Of a stretch of 64,000 nucleotides of DNA, positions 59,531 through 64,000 are shown one piece after another. The position numbers and the translations under genes were made by a program. Below the pieces are notes generated by a model. It was not told the DNA's origin and did not search any database. It worked only from the letters and a program-made list of their open reading frames with translations. The stretch lies in assembly GCA_015179125.1 (NCBI GenBank), contig WHVA01000251.1, forward strand, positions 91,995 to 155,994, given 5' to 3'. Numbering within the stretch: the first letter of the stretch is position 1; each line of letters begins with the position of its first letter. The DNA comes from Gautieria morchelliformis (taxonomy: Eukaryota; Basidiomycota; Agaricomycetes; Gomphales; Gomphaceae).

Positions 59531-59670
59531 ATGTCGAAAAACCTGTAGATAATTTCTTGAAGTGTCGGAAAATAGGATATCAGAAGATTAATCGTTTTTT
59601 TTTTTTTTGAAAATGTCCTGAGAACTGTAAGCAATGTGTCGAATGAGGTCGGAAATGAGGTCGGAAATGA

Positions 59671-61173
59671 CTAGGGCGCGGGAATGGGGCCAGGCTTGTC
59701 AGGATATGACTTGTGGAAATCAGAGACGAGGTCAGAGGCGTGGTCAAGTTCCGTGGCGGAAATCCACGAAGTCTCTTCGTCAGTGTTTTCATAGCCTGCC
59801 CACTTGACTAGGTACTGGAGTTGGCAGCGGTATCTTCTGTCGAGCTTGGAGTTGAGAATTTCCGAAATCTCATATTCCGGTTCTCCGTCGATGACGACTG
59901 GCGGAGGCGGAGGTTGTTCTCGATTCGGAATTGTATTCGGAACTGCGGTTCAAGCATGGAGACATGGAATACCGGATGTACTGCGCGCATATTGTCAGGA
60001 AGTCTGAGGGTGAAAGAACGACTGCCGGCCTTAGCGATGATCTCATAAGGACCGAGGTATTTCTCAGAGAGCTTCTTCGAGGGGCGAGTGGTGCGGAAGT
60101 TTTCCGCTTTGACAAAGGCTTTGTCGCCTATCTCGAATGCCGGTTGCGGAAGGCGTTTCCGATCGGCGGACGTTTGGTATCTCTTCTGGGCAGCGGTAAT
60201 GTTCTCTCGGAGGTGCTGGTGAAGGTCGTCAAGTTCCACAACGAAATCTCGGGCTCTTGCAGAGGCGAGGTCGCGTTCAGGGTGGATGGCGAGATTCGGG
60301 TGGTAGCCCTTGTTGGCGTAAAAGGGTGAAATTCCGGTGGTAGCGGAAGGCGCGTTGTTGTAGGCAAATTCCGCAAGCGGAAGAAGGTCGGACCAATTGC
60401 TATGTTGGTAGTTGCAATAAACGCGGAGATACTGCTCAAGGGTCTGATTAGTACGTTCCGTTTGTCCGTCTCCTTCGGGGTGATAACCGGAGGTGAAGTG
60501 GAGCTTCATGTCGAGAGCCTTGCCGAGTGTGCGGAAAAAGAGGACACAAATTCGGATCCACGGTCGGAAGTGACATGGGAAGGGATTCCGTGCTTGGAAA
60601 AGACGTGGAGCACAAAGAGCTGTGCGAGCTGGGCGGAAGTTATGGTGTCGTAGGTCGGAATAAAGATGGACTGCTTTGTAAGGCGGGTCAACGATCACTA
60701 GAATGGTATCATAGCCGGATGACTTAGAAGTTTCTCAATGAATCCATGGATATCGAATTCCACGGTTGTTCCGGGATCGGAAGTTGTTTCAGGAGGCCGT
60801 AGGGTTTGTGACGTTGAGGCTTGGCTCGCATACAGGTGGTGCATGACTTGCAGTAGTCTTGGACCATTGTGCGGAGGAGAGGCCAAGTATAGGTGCGTCG
60901 GATTATGTCGAGGGTCTTGTTTCTGCCTTGGTGTCCTGAGAGCGGATGATCGTGGCTTTGCTGGAGCACGCGAAGTCGTAGATCGTTTGGTGTCCGGAAC
61001 GTAAATCCGGGACTTGTACCGGAGAAATCCGTCGGAATCGAGGGACCATCCAGGACTGGTGGGGTTATCGAGGTGGGCTGCGGAGGTGGGGTCGGAACGG
61101 AGTGCGGAACGGATGTCGGAATGGAGAGACTCGGTGTCATAATGATCGAGGCGCGGAGTAGCGGAAACTGCAA
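59671..61173 (-). pseudogene. Integrase and chromodomain of the second Gypsy element
   Basis: Zinc-binding HHCC region near 61000-60830 (HDHPLSGHQGRNKTLDIIRR, CKSCTTCMRAKP). The core is split over frames: NSISMD (first D), then KSSGYDTILVIVD, RLTKQSIFIPTYDTITSA, SHVTSDRGSEF (second D) and GDGQTERTNQTLEQYLRV (E). The GPY module YLGPYEIIAKAGSRSFTLRL follows. A chromodomain in another frame (PEYEISEILNS, YLVKWAGYENTDEETSWI) ends at 59671. I count at least five one-base frame changes, near 60740, 60720, 60690, 60545 and 59935, several in short homopolymers. Confidence 0.85.
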
Positions 61174-62661
61174 TGCTGTGGCACGCAGGGACGATGCCAG
61201 TTGCTCAGTGGAGATACCGGGCGGAAATTGTGCGGATTAACGCTGGCATAGTCGCTACTTCCCTCTTTTGGGTAGACGTCCCAACGTCTAGTGAGCGCGT
61301 CGGGTTTTGCTCCGAGCTTTCCGGGGCGGAAACGGATCACCATGTTGAACTGTGAGAGGTATTCAGACCAGCGGACTTGACGGCGAGTCAAAATCTTAGT
61401 GGTTGCAAAATACTCAAGGTTCTTATGATCTGTTACAACGTCGATGGATAAGTTGGACCTTCGAGGTAATGTCTCCAGATTTTGAAGGCTTCGAAAATCG
61501 CAAGTAGTTCCTTATCGTGGACGTCGTAGTTGAGTTCCGGGGCGGAAAAGGTGCGGGAATGAAAGGCGATCGGATGAATTTCTCCGTCGTCGGGTGAAAT
61601 GATGGAAAGAATGGCGGCTAGCGGTAGTCAGAAGCGTCGGTTTCGAGTACAAGTTGGGCATCAGGAATCCAGAAACCGAGTATGGGAGCCGTGGTGAAGG
61701 CCGATTTGAGGGCTTCAAATGCGGAACGGCATTCCGGTGTGAAATTCCATGGGGCACCCTTCCTGGTGAGACGCGTGAGCGGAACAGTAATGTCGGAAAA
61801 ATTATAAATGAAACGCCGGTAAAAGTTGGCGAAGCCAAGGAAAGACTGCACATCCTTAACGCGTCGGGGTTCCGGCCATTCTTGAATTGCCTTGACCTTG
61901 TCCTCTGCCATGGTAAGACCTGTTGGAGAGAGGATGTAGCCGAGGTATTCGACCGTGTCGCGATGCCATTCGCATTTCTCTGCTTTTGCGTAGAGATGGT
62001 GTTTGCGTAGGCGGCGGGAGTACTTCGCGGACATGTTCCCGATGTTTTTCCGGTGTGTCGGAATAGATGAGGATGTCGTCAATGTAGACTAGAACGCATA
62101 CGTCGAGGAGGTCGGAAAATACGTCGTTCATGAATCGCTGAAAAGCGGCGGGAGCGTTGGTTAGACCAAAAGGCATGACAACCCACTCAAAGCGCCGTAG
62201 CGGGTGCGGAAGGTGGTTTTCCACTCGTCACCTTCCCGGATGCGGACAAGGTGATAAGCGTGCCGTAGGTCAATTTTGGTGTAGATCTTCGCTCTGCGGG
62301 GAGTGTCGAGTAAATCGGAAATGCGCGGAAGCGGATATTTGTCCTTTTTAGTGAGGGCATTGAGTCCGCGGAAATCGACGCAGAGGCGGAGAGATCCATC
62401 CTTCTTCTTGACGAAGAGGACCGGAGCGCCGTGCGGAGACAGCGAAGGGCGGATAAAGCCCATGTTGAGATGTTCATCGACGAACTCTCGGAGAGTTAGG
62501 AGTTCACTTTGCGAAAGAGAGTAGATCGGTCCAAGGGGCGGAGATGCTCCTTCTTCCAAATCTATCTTCAAGTCGTAAGGTCGATGTTCAGCAGGTTTGT
62601 CGGCTTTGGCCTTATTGAACACGTCCGGGAAGTCACGATATTCGTCCGGAACTGAGCTCAT
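61137..62661 (-). pseudogene. Reverse transcriptase and RNase H of the second Gypsy element
   Basis: [20 protein letters not shown] and [20 protein letters not shown] near 62640-62400, then [17 protein letters not shown]. After a frame change come [20 protein letters not shown] and the catalytic [11 protein letters not shown] near 62070. After another come [32 protein letters not shown] and [11 protein letters not shown] (RNase H). The segment ends [20 protein letters not shown] and [16 protein letters not shown]. At least four frames are needed, so the copy is inactive as read. Confidence 0.85.
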
Positions 62662-63211
62662 GTCGACCGGAGCGGAAGTCGAGGCGGAACGAGCCTTGAC
62701 TGAGCCGAATCGGAGAGGTGAAGCTGGAAAACGGTCGTATCATCTTGCCGTTGCAATACGCGGAAAGCGATGGCAGAAACGAGCGCAATTCGAGGAGCTT
62801 CGAGGGGCGGAGGTGCTAAAGCGGGACCGGAGTGCGGAACTGAATCCACGAGCGGAGTTGCGGAAGAGGCCTGAGCCATCTTTGCAGAAGACGTCGGAAT
62901 AGACGGAAGTTGATCCGGGGTACGGAACTGTATTTGACCCAATGCCCAGTTAATCGACGGATTATATCGGGTGAGCCAATTGTGTCCTAGTACAACGGAA
63001 CAGCTAGCATCTAGCGGAGTAACGTAAAACGTAACTTCATGGTTGTCCCCAGTAGCGAAACGGATAGACAGATCCACAACTTGGGAAATTCCCGTGTTGG
63101 AAGACCCGTCGAAAAGCGGAGCGGAATAGTCGGAATGTTGGCGGTCGGAAGTTTATGTTTCAAAACAAAGTCGGAATCGAGGAAACAATGAGTCGAACCG
63201 GAGTCGACCAA
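62658..63211 (-). pseudogene. Aspartic protease region of the second Gypsy element
   Basis: MVDSGSTHCFLDSDFVLKHK with the active-site DSGS near 63205. In another frame follow DNHEVTFYVTPLDASCSVVL and GHNWLTRYNPSINW, the typical end of a Gypsy protease. A low-complexity Pro/Ser linker to the reverse transcriptase follows. One frame change lies near 63075. Confidence 0.8.
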
Positions 63212-63295
63212 TGCTGTAAACGGGGTGCGGAAATGGTGTCGGAAGTGAGCGGAACAGAGAGAGAGTCGGGGGACGAAAGAGCGGATGCGTTGAGT

Positions 63296-64000
63296 TTAAC
63301 CTCGTTTGTCCGCACGAATGGGGTCAACACAGCCCTCAGCTCGTGCGAGGCCAGGAGGCTGCTGACTATTTTTTTGAATCCGCAGCGGGAACCGCTTCGG
63401 ATTTCTCTTCCGTCTTTGCTGCGCGGCCTTGGCCTTAGCAGCGGAGGCGGAAGCGCGAGTGCAGTCGCGAGCGACGTGACCTCCTTTGCCGCAGAAGAGG
63501 CAAAGGTTGTTGTCCATGCGACGCTGGCGTTCTACAGGGGTTAGTTTTCCGTCTTTCCCAAGTTTGTCGGAAAGATCCGGGGTGCTCTTCCGGGCGTTGG
63601 TGTTAGAACCAGAGGCCTGGTTGTTCCGAGGGGTGTTGTTGTTGTTCCGGTTGCCGGAGTTGGATCCGGAACTGTTGTTGTTGTTGTTTCCGGAGTTGGT
63701 GTTTCCGGAATTGGTCTTCTTCTTGTCTTTATCAGACTTCTTGTCGGAAGACTTGTCGTTCTTGCTCTGGGCGGAAGTTTCACGAGCAATCTCGGAGTGT
63801 CTTTCCCAGTAGCGCGAATCGATGGATTGGGCGAGGTTGCGGAGGTCGGTAAGGGTGGCGGGTTTTCCGACGCGGGCAATTTCATCCTTGATGCGGGATG
63901 GCAAGCCCATGTAAAACTGGCGTCGGAGTGCGGCTTCTCCCCATTGGACTCGAGGAGCGAGCTGCTGAAACGTGACGATATATTTAGCTATCTTATGAGT
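63296..64000 (-). CDS. Gag of the second Gypsy element, C-terminal part
   Basis: Open to the right window edge. From the edge it reads KIAKYIVTFQQLAPRVQWGE and LRRQFYMGLPSRIKDEIA (capsid end). A long Asn/Ser/Lys/Asp-rich linker follows, then NLCLFCGKGGHVARDCTRAS, a CX2CX4HX4C zinc knuckle near 63470-63515. It ends in a basic tail with the stop at 63296. In this element type gag and protease are often one frame; here a frame change separates them. Confidence 0.85.
   Translation of the reverse strand, partial: THKIAKYIVTFQQLAPRVQWGEAALRRQFYMGLPSRIKDEIARVGKPATLTDLRNLAQSIDSRYWERHSEIARETSAQSKNDKSSDKKSDKDKKKTNSGNTNSGNNNNNSSGSNSGNRNNNNTPRNNQASGSNTNARKSTPDLSDKLGKDGKLTPVERQRRMDNNLCLFCGKGGHVARDCTRASASAAKAKAAQQRRKRNPKRFPLRIQKNSQQPPGLARAEGCVDPIRADKRG

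Larger units (their letters stand above)
57515..64000 (-). mobile_element. Second Gypsy chromovirus, right end outside the window
   Basis: Minus-strand order from the right edge: gag with zinc knuckle, protease, reverse transcriptase, RNase H, integrase, chromodomain, then an opposite-strand gene, a purine tract and the 3' LTR (57515-58205). The 5' LTR is not in the window. The pol region is scattered over several frames by single-base indels, many in homopolymers. It is inserted in the dispersed repeat at 57452. The words CGGAA/TTCCG are as dense as in the first Gypsy element, though the LTR sequences differ. Confidence 0.92.

Overview
The window reads as nuclear DNA of a filamentous basidiomycete, most likely an Agaricomycete. 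Genes carry many short GT-AG introns (about 47-62 nt). Several families typical of mushroom-forming fungi occur: a NACHT-ankyrin NOD-like receptor, a FunK1-type kinase relic, two DUF6533-type seven-helix proteins and chromodomain Gypsy elements. A Rhizoctonia-like species would fit, but the sequence does not fix the genus. All calls come from reading by eye; exon joins were accepted only where both reading frame and family motifs agreed.

Layout. 1-5.1 kb: no gene recognised. 5.1-9.9 kb: a minus-strand NOD-like receptor (MAEALAG N-terminus, NACHT NTPase, 22 nearly identical 33-residue ankyrin repeats) with one frame-breaking deletion. 10.05-12.84 kb: a gag-only Ty1/copia-type element with 162-bp LTRs, whose gag is split by a 1,439-bp TG...CA insertion flanked by a 5-bp target duplication. 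13.4-15 kb: an Rpp14-type RNase P subunit gene and, convergent to it, DCN1. 16.5-19.7 kb: a 3.2-kb inverted repeat built from a decayed FunK1 kinase. 20.0-21.3 kb: a dispersed LTR-like repeat and a minisatellite. 21.6-25.0 kb: a dynamin-family gene broken by a solo LTR and several frame breaks. 25.19-31.27 kb: a complete Gypsy/chromovirus (409-bp LTRs, CATCT target duplication), the source family of that solo LTR.

33.5-45.5 kb is the conserved core: a Cbf1-like bHLH factor, an endosomal Nhx-type Na+/H+ exchanger, a truncated Myb/SANT-like gene, an Old Yellow Enzyme with a 1-nt frame break, a Swi3/Rsc8-type SWIRM-ZZ-SANT chromatin subunit and a sulfotransferase-like P-loop protein. 45.5-57.3 kb is sparser: a local duplication, a degenerate class II tRNA, two DUF6533-type membrane proteins and a Ser/Thr kinase of AGC/DMPK-like architecture. 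From 57.5 kb to the right edge runs a second Gypsy chromovirus on the minus strand, truncated by the window. Between its integrase and its 3' LTR it carries a separate, opposite-strand gene for a protein with a Zn(II)2Cys6-type cysteine cluster; this is the most interesting candidate novelty.

How it fits together. Housekeeping genes (RNase P, neddylation, chromatin remodelling, bHLH control, ion homeostasis) are islands between repeat-rich tracts. The repeats record an order of events: gag-only element, then an LTR insertion into it; a dynamin gene, then a solo LTR in its coding exon; a dispersed repeat, then the second chromovirus inside it. Some single-base breaks lie in homopolymers and could be assembly errors; the multi-base deletions and insertions are unlikely to be.
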